Shown here: in pieces, positions 10,670 to 23,096 of the stretch | How positions within the stretch are numbered: the stretch's first letter is position 1 | Layout of the letters: every line of letters begins with the position of its first letter | From: Acanthochlamys bracteata | Taxonomy: Eukaryota; Streptophyta; Magnoliopsida; Pandanales; Velloziaceae | Length of the DNA: 64,000 bases | NCBI GenBank assembly: GCA_019914995.1 | Contig: CM034126.1 | Span: 9,739,001-9,803,000, forward strand | Direction: 5' to 3' | Notes under the pieces: generated by a model | What the model was told of the DNA's origin: nothing | What the model saw: the letters and a program-made list of their open reading frames with translations, nothing else | Databases searched by the model: none | Program-made: the position numbers and the translations under genes

Positions 10670-12228
10670 ATAAAGAATGATTTTAAAAACTCTGGTGAAT
10701 AAGTGAGCCCAAATCTTATGACTGCCTCTAAGACTATTGATAAGAGATGTAAAACTAAATTTTTTAATACCTTTCCTACAGTTTAGCAAGTCGTGAATTT
10801 GGATTTAAGTATCTACACATATGCCATGAAGTGAAGCAGTTACGAGAAGCGAGTTTAAAATCTTAATATTTGATTGGGAATGAAATGGGCCACAAAGATA
10901 GATTTAGCCTATACGTTGAATTGGTTCGGCCTAGTTTTTTCTAATATTACGTCCATATTTAGACTCAATTCCAAATCAATTGGAGTAGAAGAAATGAGGC
11001 GAAGTTTTATGAATTCTATCTTAGTATCGTTGATAAACCATGTGGAGCTGAACCAAAAGACAACTACGTGATAGAACAAAACTCCACTTTAAAAATATAA
11101 TATAACGGTACCATGTTACACTAAGTAAGAAACTAAAGCTAAGCAATGTTCTTCCGCTTGAAAGATTATTCTGATAATAAAAAATATTATTATTTCAAGT
11201 ATAATTAGAAGGACTAAATTGTAGCTACTACTTGAGAATATAATAATTTTTCGTGTCGTATTTGGGACAAGTCGTAAGAGGTTTTTGCTAGTTGAGAAGA
11301 AACAAGCGGTTGTCTCATTAATTATCTCATTTCCACATTATTCGAAAATAAATGACAAATAAGATACATGGTATGGTTATAGTGAAAGATTCTGTTTACA
11401 TTTTAAATAACACATTTCATACAATTATAGTTTGTAAGATACATCTATGTTTCTCATGATGGAAGAAACTTCTATTATCTTAGAATTCATCATATGTACC
11501 GTAGTTTATGTTCATCCATAATTCGAATTAGAAAGACGCTTCCAATCAAAATGCACCTATAATACAATGTGGAAATATAATTAGAAATACACTTGTATGA
11601 TTCCAACATTTTAATTGTTATTTGTCCATAAAAAGAATGCTGAATAAAACTTGTGTTCTTTACTTAGAGAAAGGAAAAGATTACGGATGATGAATTATTA
11701 TTCGATCGGAAGCAAACATTGAACAAACGATGAATGATGAAATTATACATGTGACGCTTGCCTCTTCTTTGTCTCCTCGTTTCTACCAATTGCTTTATAT
11801 CTGGATATTTTTCACAGTCTATTCTCAGTAAATCAATTTTGCAAACCAAAACTTTGATTAAACAATTATGTTCTTCCTTAGAAGTTTCTTCATACCTAAA
11901 TATAATACACTAGTCATGCATCATACGTATGCTATGTATGACAGACTGTTGATAAAACCAAACTATATCATGAAAGAAAACGTAATGTTGTATCATGCTG
12001 CTAATTTAACAAGAGAAAAGCGAAGTTGAGCTTATACTAAAATACTTCATTGTCTTATGATAGACGTACGTTTTGCTAGACGATTTTATTCTTCATTCTT
12101 ATTGCTCTACCTTTATCAATGGAATGTTGTTCTTCAATTAGGTGGTCTTCTGTACATATGAACTATTACTTGTATTTATCTAATTTGATTGCTCTATATG
12201 TTAACTTATCACTACTTTAATCCAATAG
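10670..12228. other. AT-rich intergenic DNA, nothing recognised
   Basis: Short frames such as 10874-11071 (+) and 11664-11849 (-) show no motif, start context or neighbouring exon that would support a gene. Confidence 0.45.
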
Positions 12229-12344
12229 CTATCCGTGGCATTTTGGCTAAGAGGAAGCTAGACAAACTTAGAAATATGGAGAGGACAAAGCTCGCTAAAG
12301 AAAAGTCATATGAAGATGCATGCAATAACCTGCAGGAAATGAAG
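12229..12344 (+). other. Orphan exon-like fragment
   Basis: A stretch bounded by an acceptor-like TAATCCAATAG and a donor-like AAG|GTTTTT reads without stops as a basic, helical segment: IRGILAKRKLDKLRNMER then LAKEKSYEDACNNLQEMK. The first part vaguely resembles half of an IQ motif. No flanking exons were found, so it may be a captured or leftover exon. Confidence 0.3.
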
Positions 12345-12948
12345 GTTTTTGTTTATTGAAGTTTATTTTGTTAATTGTCATTGGGAAGTTCTTAATCTCT
12401 ATTCTTCTTAATAAACACAGTGAATACATCACAACTATCACCTCTCTTGTGGGGAACTTATCCATGTTAGAAATATAGTAAAACAGAATATTTTGCACAT
12501 ACTAGGATTTTACAAACCAAGTTAAGATCTTAGAGATGAATAATACAATCACACAAATACAAAGATATATATGAAAAAAAAATCTCCACGGCGATATAGT
12601 CACACAAAAGAAAAATTATCATACGTTAAGATTATATTGGCTTACAAACTCGCAGTTTTTTTTCAATCATTTAAAAGTGTTTTCTTACTATATTCTTATT
12701 ACTGTCATATATCAGTCTTACATATTTGTGACATATTTATAGGATGCCAAAATAGTAGATAATATTTATTTGATAGCTAGTACATTTAAATAACTAATTT
12801 TTATAAGCAACTCTTCGCCTAACCACCTCCTTGGCTTTGGTTCTTTTACATAACTTTTCTATGATAATTAGAAAGTAATAACTATCTAAAGAGAATGAAT
12901 CTGGATACACTACCTCATGCTCTTTTGTTCCAAGTGTTTTTTCAGCCA
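12345..12948. other. Intergenic, nothing recognised
   Basis: AT-rich; the frames at 12295-12498 (-) and 12571-12762 (+) have no supporting motif. Confidence 0.45.
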
Positions 12949-13055
12949 ATAATAACTATAGTATTAATGTTGGACTAAATGGTGGAGTATTAGTAGCTAT
13001 TTGTGGACAGGTTGGTGAAAATTTTATCAAAATAGCTTTACATTTAACAAATCTT
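12949..13055 (-). repeat. Copia LTR remnant (3' side)
   Basis: Shares CAGC-CATAATAACTATA..TGTTGGACTAA, GTAGCTATTTGTGGAC and AAATAGCTTTACAT with 16169-16276 in the same order and orientation, with many substitutions. The full LTR boundaries are lost. Confidence 0.5.
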
Positions 13056-13179
13056 TCACTTAAAAATACTATGCTATATTTTTTTTAAAAAAGTAAGAAA
13101 TTTGTACGAAAGTACCTACGTCGGAGGTATTGAAAATAGGTAAAGACAGAGCAGTGAAAAGAGCTAGTGAAATTATTAG

Positions 13180-16060
13180 CTAACTTCTAAAGTTGTTTGT
13201 ACCTTAGCCAATTTTCTACAACTCGGCTGCTTCTTTGAAATATTTTTATGGGTTCCTTGTGACCACTGCTATTATTGTCCCTATTGCTTTTCATTATGAT
13301 CCCAGACAAAATTCTACAAATTTTAAACTTGTCTAAAATAATTAGTTTAGTTAAAACATCCGCAGGATTTTCTTTGGTAGGAACCTTAAGCAAGTTAATG
13401 CTTCCATTTGAATGAAATACTGGAGTTATTATAAGATGCATGACACTTTGGCTTTACAAAATAGAGGCAAAGACTTTTATTTGTACTTGAGTTTCTCTAT
13501 CAATCTTTCATCCAGATTCATTTCTTGCATTCTTGTGATGTTGTCATATACTCCACTTCTGTTATGACAAGAGTTATAACATATTATAATTTAGAACACC
13601 AACCAACAGCACCACCTGTGAGGGTGAACAACACATAATCAGAAATGAATTTTCTTCTATCAAGACGAGAAATCCACAAAACCCACATAATCTAAATCCA
13701 CAAAACCCTAGACGAGAAATTTAGAACCATTGTAACACAACGCAACATTTAGAGTTTCCTTAATATACCCAAGAACTCTCTTGACAGACTAATACTCATT
13801 GCATGGATTCGCAATATATATACTCACAATCACACTGCTTAGTCAATGTCTGGTTGAGTACATATTATGGTATATTTAAGGCTTCCAACTACTTCATATG
13901 CATATGGTATATGAGACATTCCATCTTCTCCTTATCTTATTTCGAATATCTCAAAAAAGATAACTTGAAACTAATAGAAAAAGTGTTACACACTGACTTG
14001 CTTGTATGAATGTCAAACCGCTACAACACTTTTCTTAGATAGCCAACCTGAAATAGTTGAATTTTTTTATTGCATTTGTCTTGTCATATCTGCATTACAA
14101 GAATCTTGTTTGTTGGACCCAAATATTTTATATCAAATTCACTAGCTAGTTGAGGCTTCAATTTTTAGATGCATTGTATTCTTTAGCTCGTCACAAGTAT
14201 ATCATCCACATATATCGTGGCAACTCATCCCTGTCAAATTGGTTGATGTAAGCACAATAGTTCGTGATCAGTTTGTTGTATCCAAGGTTTCCGATATAAC
14301 CATCAAATCTCTATATCAGCATCATGGTTCCTACTTGAGCCCATAAAAAAATTTGACTAATCTGCAAACTAAGTTATCCATACCTACATTGACAAAATTT
14401 TCTAACTGGACCATATATATATCCTCTTCTAACTCACTATGTAAGAATACCATCTTCACATCAAGTTACTCAAAGTAGAGATCCGATGATGCACACAATG
14501 GTAGAACCACACGATTGTTGCTAAGCGAACCATTGGAGAGAAAATTTCATCAAAATCGACTTATTTTTTCTATGCGTAGCCTTTTGCAACTAATCGGGTA
14601 CGATACTATTCTACTTGATCATCGCTAACACGCATGATTTTATAGATCCAGTTATTATCAATAGCTTTACGGCTTTGAGTAAGTGATATTACTTCCTAAG
14701 TCACATACTAGTGAAGTGTCTCAATCTCTTTTTATATAGCTTGCATCCAACGGTCAGCATCTAAACTATTCAGTATTTTTTTGTAGTTGTTGGCTCTTAT
14801 TCTTCGGCAAGAATATTATATGCAAAGTTAGGCAAATGTTATAAATAATAATCCACATACCTTTGAGGTGCATTTCTTTTGCAAATTGAACGCCTAAGGG
14901 GTAGATACTGGAAACTTCTTCCCCATGCTCGTCTCTTAGTTCATGCACTGATTTTGAGTCTTCTTTTTCATCTTCTGAATTCTTCAGACTAATCATGGTC
15001 ATTTTCTAAAGCAACTCTTGCTTTCTAGTGGCATCATCACCTTTTGATGTCCTTTTCAGTTGGTCTCTACAAAGATCACATCTATACGGTTGAAACCTTA
15101 TGGGCAATGGGATCCTATAGTTACCCATACCATCTTTAGCATACTTTAAAGCTATGCACTTTCTGGACTTAGGATGTAATTTGAATCTCTCTTGTGGTTT
15201 TTTAACGCCCGTTTTTTTAATGCCCGTTTTCACAAATACTAGATAATGAAAGACACAAACTCGAGAACAACAAACAACATTATCAGTCCACAATTTCAAT
15301 CAAATAGCTGAAGGAATATAGCTCAATATATAACAAGTTGTCTTGACTATCTCTGCCTAAAAAGAGTTAGGCAAATCGCCCATTTAATTATAGCTCTTAC
15401 CAGCTCAATTATATCCTATTGAATTGCTCCACAACTCTATTCCACTATGGAGTGTAATGTATAACGGATTATCGTTTGATCCCTTAGGCTAAGAAAATAA
15501 GCAAATCTTCGCTGTTTGTATTCTTCTCTATTGTCCGACCTTAAACATTTGATCATATTGCTGGAATCAAGTTTCACTCGAGCATTAAAATATTTGAAAC
15601 ACACAGCTTCATCTATAAAAATATCGATAATTATTAATCAAATATGCGCGCCTCCAAGTGAAAGTGCGGTGATTCCTATACATCCGAATGAACCTAATCA
15701 ATAATGACTTTGATCTTAGAGAATGATCTTGCACACCTGGTACGCTCTCTTGCTTCTCAGTAACACACAACTAAACAGTAACTTAATCGAATAGCCCTAA
15801 CAAGAGCTTCCAATCACAAATGATCTTAAGGCCACGCTCTAAAATGTGACCCAACTTTAAGTGCCATATTTAAGTTAGATCTTATAAACTAGTACCGGAT
15901 GCCACATTTGCATTTTATGTGAAAGTGTCATCCCAAAAACTTGGTAATAAGTTGGAATCAATTTCTCTTCTCTCAATATTTTCTACTCGTTCTGGATGAC
16001 CTTAGTAATACCATCCTCTATTCGGGTCTTGCAATCAAGGCCATCAAATTGTCTAAAAAA
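13180..16060 (-). pseudogene. Copia pol relic (pre-integrase, integrase, RT, RNase H)
   Basis: Reading the minus strand leftwards: a LKLGHILERGLK pre-integrase motif near 15.86 kb; MIKCLRSDNREEY, an integrase catalytic block, near 15.53 kb; the Phe-Trp-Ala-Glu region near 15.37 kb; ERFKLHPKSRKCIALKYAKD after the integrase; the RT opening (WMQAI, then RTRLVAKGY and VDFDEIFSPMVRL) at 14.74-14.53 kb; GYIKETLN near 13.75 kb; and the RNase H tail LLKVPTKENPADVLTK near 13.4 kb. Nearly every block needs a frame change or passes a stop. It would be part of a copia polyprotein; no function remains. Confidence 0.8.
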
Positions 16061-16168
16061 TAGCAAATTTTTAATTAGTCCAAACATATGACGTACTTTA
16101 CTGATGAGGCAAAGGAAAGAATTGGGACGTAACTACCTAATTCTTTTTATTGCAGTTTTTTTGAGCCC

Positions 16169-16276
16169 ATAACTACTATAATAGTTATGTTGGACTAAGT
16201 AATAGACTATCAGCAGCTACTTGTGGACTGCTTGCTGAAAATCTTATTAAAGTGGCTTTACATCCGTCAAACATCA
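16169..16276 (-). repeat. Copia LTR remnant (5' side)
   Basis: Partner of 12949-13055. No primer-binding site is visible next to it, so the adjoining leader and gag are presumed deleted. Confidence 0.5.
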
Positions 16277-16908
16277 TTCAAAGTGCACGACGGATTTCCT
16301 GATGAACTAACCAAGTGCATGTACCTGTCCCCTGGGCAAATTGTTTCATCTTCAGGAAAAGTAAGCAGTTGCTGATCGGCTAGACAAACGAAGGATTAGA
16401 ACCTGGCGTGATGTTGGATGGCTTTATTATTCTACCGTGATGATTTTGGTATTGTAAATAACTGAGTTTTTCATACTCATAGTTGAGCAGGTGGTGATGT
16501 AGGTATAAACGGAGAAATAGGTTGATGTACATGTGAAAATAGATTTGAAATTGTCTGAACTAGGTACCCAAAATATTCTGCATTCGCTTTTTATTACAAT
16601 AATTTATAGTTCTTGTATCTATTTTAGTTTCAATTCTTTTCAATTGGTAGAGAAATTAGTGAGACTTATGATCAAACAATTTAAGGTCAATTGCAGCACC
16701 GTTTTAAGATTCAAGCCAAAAATGGAGTTGTACATATTCTGCTTCTGCTCGTCAGACTTAAAATTATCGCATATCCGCAGATTGCTATTCTGCTTTGACC
16801 ATTGTTCCAAATATATCCAGCTAAGACAGCTCTCTTACGATTGTCAAAAATTAGAAAATGAACAATGGAACTGATAGTTCATCACTGATAAATCACAGTG
16901 ATGTGGGC
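16277..16908. other. Intergenic, 3' flank of LPA19
   Basis: No gene recognised. The plus-strand frame 16533-16874 has no family features and probably overlaps the 3' untranslated region of the minus-strand gene. Confidence 0.45.
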
Positions 16909-18701
16909 TCAAAGATTGACTTCTGCAGTATTCAAGTCTTCAAGGATACTGGACTTTACCTCCTCTGTCATTTGAGCAAATGGTCCTGCTTTTGCATAGA
17001 AGTTAGCTAGCTTACGGATTGCTTTCTCTAATGCAGCATATGATTCCTGTAGTAAGAAATTTGTTCTTTCCAATCAAAATGAGAAAAAAGATACATGAAA
17101 GTATAAGAAAACAGGGATAGAGCGACCAATGAAAAACCAAACTCATAACACAGACTTATCTTCAGATACTTAATACAAGTTCAAATAAATTGACTTAATA
17201 GGGTGGTTGAGCCACACCGTGACACTAGTCTTACCACTACTGTTTAACATGTTTCATGAAGAAATATGATGCAAGCCAAATTACATAGAATAAAATCATT
17301 ATAGGATTGGTAGTGAATCGCTTGAATAAAAATAATCGCTGACAGAGTCTGGTGCATAATAGTTTGCTAACAAAAACATAAAAATTGGCAGTGTGTATTT
17401 GAACCTTGTTTCTTCCCTAAATGATTATCATCCAGATAAACTTTGGTGGTGATATATGATGTAAATTAATATTGGTAATTAGCTCTTTAGAAGAGGCTTG
17501 AGAAGATACACTAATGGGCAAAAAAAGAGTTTTCAATGATATCTGCATTAACATATTGACTATATTGAAATAACTTCAAATGTGTACTCCAACCAACATG
17601 ACACTAAGCAAGGTCCTCTCCTTTATCAAAGTTGAAGACCAAAGAGTAACCTCCCTTCCAAAACCACCCAATTCAAGTAAATAAAAAGTTGGGCATGTGA
17701 CAAAGATAGTCACTGATACCCAGTTCAGTGACATAAATGGATACCAAGAGGAATTTACTCATTTCAATGGCCTAAGGCACATGATTAATTCCTTATCCTA
17801 TACAGCTATGCTCATCAGGTTTTCCCTACATAATAAAGCTGAATATTGAAAGGAGATTTACCTCATTTGCAACTGCTTGCTGACCTCTCCATCCACTTAC
17901 ATATTCTTTGATGGATTCTTTTGCAGCATCAGCAGTTCTTCTAAACTTAGAGACATCCTTGGCGTCTTCACCAAGTGATTCCCTAAGTGTCTTCACGACT
18001 TCCTTTGCAGCCTTGACATAGGCCTTTGGTAGAACCTTACCAGATTTTGTTTTCTCATTGGGATCAAATAGAGATTTGATTGCTCCAATAACTCCATTAT
18101 CATCCTCTTGTGTCTTGTCTTGCACATCCTTCTCTTCAGCCTTGATAGGTGCAGGTCTCAAGAAAGAGACGAGAGTGGGAACACTAGATACTATAGCCAA
18201 CCTCCGGCTGCATGAGTTTGCTGCTGAAGCTACTACAGGACTCCTCAATGATAGTGTAGCTGTTCTAATGCATGCAAAGGAAACAGTCAAGCAAGAGCAT
18301 AGACTAAACCATAAATTTGCAGTTTGCAAACAGATCAAGCTTCTTATGCACAAGTACTCGCCAAGAATAACTTACTGAAAAGCATCTCCATAAGAGATGC
18401 ACGTCAATTGCAATATGTATGAGATCAATGGGATTTCAAATGAATCAATTTTGCAAATGCTATCAGTATGCATTACACAGAACATAATAAAGATAAAATA
18501 AGACAAAAATTGTGACCCTACTCCAGCTACGAAGCAACTAAAGAAGGCATCTTGATAACAGATAACAATTATTTACATGTAAGTAGGTGATCATACATAT
18601 CCGTGAAGTGACAAATGCAATAAGAAAAAAAGGGGAAAAGAAAAAGACCAAAATCTATATATGATTAATACTTACAGCGAATAACAAGGTGTGATTGCCA
18701 T
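16909..18701 (-). CDS. LPA19: Photosystem II D1 precursor processing factor PSB27-H2 / LPA19, chloroplastic
   Basis: Exons on the minus strand: 18701-18676, 18264-17862, 17046-16909. Phase closes to 188 aa. The first coding exon is only 26 nt (MAITPCYS plus part of a Leu codon). Residues ~1-55 look like a bipartite plastid/lumen peptide: Ser/Ala-rich start, twin arginine in CSRRLAIVSSV, a hydrophobic stretch, then an Ala-containing cleavage region before AEEKD. The mature part is the four-helix Psb27 fold: GVIGAIKSLFDPNEKTKSGK, AYVKAAKEVVKTLRESL, FRRTADAAKESIKEYVSGWR, and C-terminal NFYAKAGPFAQMTEEVKSSI. In Arabidopsis the orthologue assists C-terminal processing of the D1 precursor in the thylakoid lumen. 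It looks intact. Assignment to the H2/LPA19 rather than the H1 paralogue rests on the long Lys-rich helix and overall match from memory. Confidence 0.9.
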
Positions 18702-19020
18702 CCTGCCAAATACAATGAGAAAGCCATTATTTATTCAATTCAACTGAATAAGGAAAGCTTGCTCTCTATATATTCCCACCAACGCGGCAGCTACTCTTCT
18801 GCAAACAACTGCAAAAACAAAGAAAAACAAATAAACCCATCAACTAAACAGCAGGGAAAATTAAGAAAACGATCTAGACATAGAATCATACAGAGAGAGA
18901 GAGTGTGTGTGTGTGTGTGATTGCCATACCATTTCCAGCTGCCTAGCGCAAGAGCTTCAACAAAGGAGAGTACTGTTTCTCTCACTCTCTCTCTGCAGTT
19001 ATGAGGGACAACAAGTTAGA
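18702..19020 (-). promoter_or_regulatory. LPA19 upstream/leader region with (GT)n microsatellite
   Basis: The region upstream of the ATG holds an AG run followed by a GTGTGTGTGTGTGTG tract (about 18893-18921) and a CTCACTCTCTCTCTGC tract at 18978-18994. Such pyrimidine/purine tracts are common in plant leaders and core promoters. No TATA box was fixed. Confidence 0.35.
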
Positions 19021-19089
19021 TGATAAGCAAGATAATGTTAAGTTCGGTTGGGCTTGGTGAAAATAAGCCTATTATATTCTAAACTAGTT

Positions 19090-19654
19090 CAATTGAATAG
19101 CCCATAAAAAAACGGCCTAGCGTTTTAAAATAGTCTTGCGTGAAGTTATTATTATTAGCTAGTGTTAGTATTTCCTTTCAGCCGATTTCAATTTCTGGCT
19201 TAGTGATATTTGTCCTAATATGCTTATTTTGACTTCTCTCCTCACTTTTCCTTTGATAAAAAGTTTTACGTAAATAATACTAGAGAGTAGTTTAGAATTA
19301 TCTTAGGCAATTTTGATATTTGTAGAACATATTAGATAATTTGAGAAGTAAAAATATTTTGTAAAAGATCTTTTAAGTATGTGATCAAAACACTCTCCAC
19401 TACCAGCTGAAGAGATAGAGAGATTATAAATAAAGTAAAAAAGTCTCACTTGTACATAATAAGAGTTGCAACTAAATCAAAATCTATAAACTTTCTTTCC
19501 AAAACTTTTTTTGAGTGTTGTCCTCTTTTCTCTTAAAACTCGTGAAGTTCTTTAGCTATTTTTGAAACTATTCTTCGAAGCAAGGCTGACTTATTCATCA
19601 ATAGAGATTATTAAGTACCGCAAAAGTTATGGTAAAGTTTTGATCTTGTGATAG
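19090..19654 (+). repeat. Gypsy C 5' LTR
   Basis: Homologous to 51101-51680 throughout (shared TTGAATAGCCCAT, GTTATTATTATTAGCTAGTG, AGCAAGGCTGACTTATTC) and partly to 42925-43170. The left edge is set by where the similarity to 51101 begins; a canonical TG start was not confirmed. The right edge is the primer-binding site. Confidence 0.6.
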
Positions 19655-19689
19655 TTGGTATAAGAGCTGTAATTTAAATAAGAAAGAAA

Positions 19690-21616
19690 ACACATGACAG
19701 CAATGTCACTATTCATAGGGCAAGGTAGAGTAAAAAAAGAGCTTTTGAGAGCACCAATAATGCAAAGAGAAGTTTAGAAACTTAATGGTTGACAGAACTC
19801 GAGATTTGCTAAAACGAAGCTTACGATGGCCAGTTGAATAGATCATTCAAGAGTTAGGCCAACCACATTGAGAAGCTCGAGGGTCGACAAGACGAGCTTC
19901 ACCCTTGAGCGTCACTTGGATATGCACGACTACTTGAACGTAGTAACCAATAATGCTTTGCCAAAGTAATGCCCCAAAAGATTCTCTCTTTAGTGACCCT
20001 TAGTGAAGATGCCACAAGACTGAACACCAAGTTAATTGATGTCAAAGAGGCAGGAGCTCTTTAGAAGATGATGGTCACATAAAGAGTAGTTACAAGTATA
20101 CCCTTATTCCAACTCTTCGAAGGTTGTTGTTATCAAATCTTAGGAGTACAAAGTGGCTCAAAAATATAAAGGAGATTGATAACATCCAATTGAAGTTTGG
20201 ATCAACTCCTCAAGAACAACGGCATCAAGAAAGATGTTAATAAGATTGACCATGTCATACTATCCCTTGAAGACACCTTGATGGTATGGTTGAGGATGAG
20301 ATATGGTAAGATCGAGAGGGGCGTTTGCATGATTGCTACTTAGGATGACTTTATAAAGGAACTCAAACGTCAATTCTATTAAGAGAGAATGCTAAGAATA
20401 AGGTAAGTGCAAGACTTCAGAACTTAAAACAATAAGCCAACATCATAGACTATATCAATAAGTTTTTGGAGTTAATTTTGGAGATACTAGACAAACTTTC
20501 TTTTGCTTCATGGATGGGCTAAAATATGGGCAAGATTGAAGATCTAATATAGACGAGCTCAAAATCTCAACTCTATAATCGCGATTGATGAGTCCTTATC
20601 GAATTCCAAAAGTTTGAAAAAAGACTCAAAAGAATATCAAGTGCAATAGTGAAGAGATGGCTACCAAGCCAGAGAAGTAGGGCTTTTGATCAGGTAGGGA
20701 TCAAAGGAGGCTCCAAGGACAAAAGGCTCGTTTTGGAGTGCTTTTATGGAACGGAGAATGTTTATATCTAATTTTAAAAAATAAGTTTTATTTTTTTACC
20801 AAAAAAATAATAAAAATAAGAAATAACAAGATCTTAATACATATAATTTTTTATATTAATTTTTAAATAAATTATGTGAAAAATTATAAAAAATTTATTG
20901 AAAAATGTGAAATAAAAGTTGAAAAGCTGCTTTTCTGAACGCGTTGTCAAATGCCGCCAAAAGGAAAATTTTGTGACTACGAAGGAAAAGGTAAACCACA
21001 CTTGAAATATTTTATTTGTGATGGACTATGAGTGGCAAGGGACTTTTCAATATACAATAGGCTTTCTACCTTGACCGAGATAATGAATGAGCTGAAGTAG
21101 CAAAATGAAGAAATAAGGATGGGCTCATTATTCTTTACGCATTCAAAATCAAAATAGATATGTCGTAAAATGAGGATATGACTATACGTGATGGTCAAAA
21201 TTGATAGGTGTGAGGTCTATGCTTTGGTGAACATTAGAGTTATCCATAACTTTCTCATAAGGAGACTAAGAAGGTCAGCATCAAATACGAGAAAGAAGGA
21301 TGACATAAGGCAGTTAACTCTGAGACGAACTCAGCATTGGGTGTTATTCAAGGAGTAAAAGCTTGCCTAGGTGAGTCCGTGGTTTCATAGATTTCTCTAT
21401 TATGCCTTTAAATGAGTGTCTTATAATTCTTGAATTGAGATGATGGACAGCATTAAGGTTACACCTATTCTTTTTGCCAGCATAAGGTATATTTTGGAGG
21501 AGAAAAATAGGTGCCTTGTATCTTTTTTGCGGTAAACAATTTCCAAATCGAGTCTCTTTCGGCTATGCAACTCAGGAAAAGAAGTAAATCAATACAATTT
21601 ACATTCCCAGCCACAT
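19690..21616 (+). pseudogene. Gypsy gag-protease relic
   Basis: Frames shift often. Visible blocks are a gag N-terminus ending ERHLDMHDYLNVVTNNALPK, a Retrotrans_gag-like stretch near 20.1-20.5 kb, a zinc-knuckle relic around 20.98 kb (KPHLKYFICDGL, where a CxxCx4HxxxxC is expected) and a protease relic near 21.2 kb in which the Asp-Thr-Gly triad reads Asn-Ile-Arg. An AT-rich MITE (20733-20955) splits gag from the knuckle. Confidence 0.65.
20733..20955. mobile_element. AT-rich MITE nested in gypsy gag
   Basis: Opens near GGAGTGCTTTTATGGAACGG and closes near TTTTCTGAACGCGTTGTCAAA, with an AT-only interior sharing words with the other blocks of this family. It falls exactly between the gag and zinc-knuckle relics, which supports an insertion. 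Borders are approximate. Confidence 0.45.
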
Positions 21617-23096
21617 TGTAAGAGCAACTCAAGAGGGAAGGGATGAATTGTGTTGATAAATAAAAATTTTCGTAAAACTTAATCAATTCTACAGACAGCA
21701 AGTGTACAGCCGGCTGTTAGTAATTTTGTTCCTGCAGACAAAGAGGGTTAGAGTATATAGCGATTTAAGTAAAAAGGCGAGGACTCAGAGTATTTTACGT
21801 GGTTCGGCAAATCACTTTGCCTACATCCACGGGTGCTCTATCATAAGAGCTAAGCTTCACTAAAATTTTAATAACCTACACATACACCAAGAGCAAAGTG
21901 TTTCACCAAGCACACTTACTCTTAAAGGGTTTCTTCACCAAGACAACCCTTCACACCCTACTGGACACCATTGTCCTTATGGCTGATATGCTAGCTCTAT
22001 TACAAACTTTAAAAAATTTCACCAAGCTCCAACCGAGCTTCTTTACCAACTGCGCCAAACATCCTGTCACATAACTGTATAAAGTTATAAAAAAAAAAGA
22101 TTAGGCACATGATCTATCTCAATGTGAATGGGCGTTCTCAGGAGTTTTCTGTTGAGAATATCGAGTTAGTTGCTGAGAATGATGTCTTCTATGTGGTCAG
22201 CAGTAAGATTTCATTTTTCACTTGAGTGATTTGAGCGTTGTAGAGCAGATGAGTTTTTATGAGTCTTCGTTCGTATATCACCGCCTTTTTTCTATTCCTC
22301 TACTTCCCTTCTTATAGACTTTCTTGCCTTTGCAGGATGATTCTTCCCGTTGAAGAAGATTGCCGTTGGCTCCCTTTTGCGTTGGTAGATTTTCAAGATA
22401 GAGAGGCGCAGTTTGTTCAGCGGTTAATCAACCGCCTTCACGATCAGTTTCGGCTACTTTGGTGCAAGTTCTTCATTGGCATTAAATGCAATGTGGAAGA
22501 AAAGTTAAATTTACCCGCCAGTGATTCAAGACTTGGTTCAGCTGAATTGTTGTATTTAATATTCGAGCTGAGTTGGCTTGTCCCGATTTAATGCATTCCA
22601 AGTTGTCTGCCTTGGATTGGTTTGACTTCACCAGTTTGACTTGATTAGTCAATCTTAGTTGTATTAATATCCTTTCTTTCCTTTAACGTTGAGCTTTCCC
22701 TTTGTTGTGAAAAGAATGATTTTTTGCTCGTTGTAGATCTTGTGTCATCTGATTTGTTTCAGTGAAATGTGAATCTCAAAGATTTTGAAATGAAGGACTT
22801 GAGCAGGAGTTTTGTTGTTGAACCCAATCCTCTGTTTTTTAGCGTCACTGAAAAGTCTTCATATAATCAGTAGTTGAATGGCTGGCTGTAGAGTGACTAT
22901 AGGGTCCTCTATTTTGTATGCTGCTTGATTGACAGTATCAGAGCATCTGGCTGTTCAATGGTGATTGTTGTTTGCCGTATGTAAGATAAACTTGTTTTAT
23001 TTAATCCTACAGAACTTGATCTTAATTTATTAGTCCAATATAAATCATGAATCTTAATTCATTGTTGTCATCAAAATTAACTTGGGAGTTCCAACA
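21617..23096 (-). repeat. Element B 3' LTR
   Basis: On the plus strand it starts TGTAAGAGCAACTCAAG and ends GGGAGTTCCAACA; read in element orientation it is TGTTGG...CTTACA. Followed in the interior by a polypurine tract. An open frame on the opposite strand (22259-22591) recurs in the other LTR and is taken as chance. Confidence 0.9.

Larger units (their letters stand above)
12949..16276 (-). mobile_element. Decayed Ty1/copia retrotransposon
   Basis: Minus-strand remnants of integrase, reverse transcriptase and RNase H lie between two similar ~107-bp direct repeats (12949-13055 and 16169-16276), both containing TGTTGGACTAA and a (C/T)TTGTGGAC word, taken as LTR remnants. At ~3.3 kb it lacks recognisable gag and primer-binding site. 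Stops and frameshifts are dense, so it is old. Confidence 0.7.
19090..21616 (+). mobile_element. Ty3/gypsy retrotransposon relic C, 5' part
   Basis: A plus-strand gypsy relic with LTR (19090-19654), a primer-binding-site-like TGGTATAAGAGC (19656-19667), gag, zinc knuckle and protease remnants. It is interrupted at 21616 by copia element B and resumes at 42654 with reverse-transcriptase sequence. A second copy of its LTR and gag start is at 51101-51942. Confidence 0.75.

Noticed and set aside
18058..18378. Plus-strand 106-aa ORF
   Set aside because: Antisense to LPA19 exon 2, which has strong protein-level support on the other strand.
22259..22591. 110-aa plus-strand ORF, recurring as 126 aa at 41812-42192
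   Set aside because: Both copies are antisense inside the two LTRs of element B; recurrence is explained by LTR identity and no protein family is recognised.
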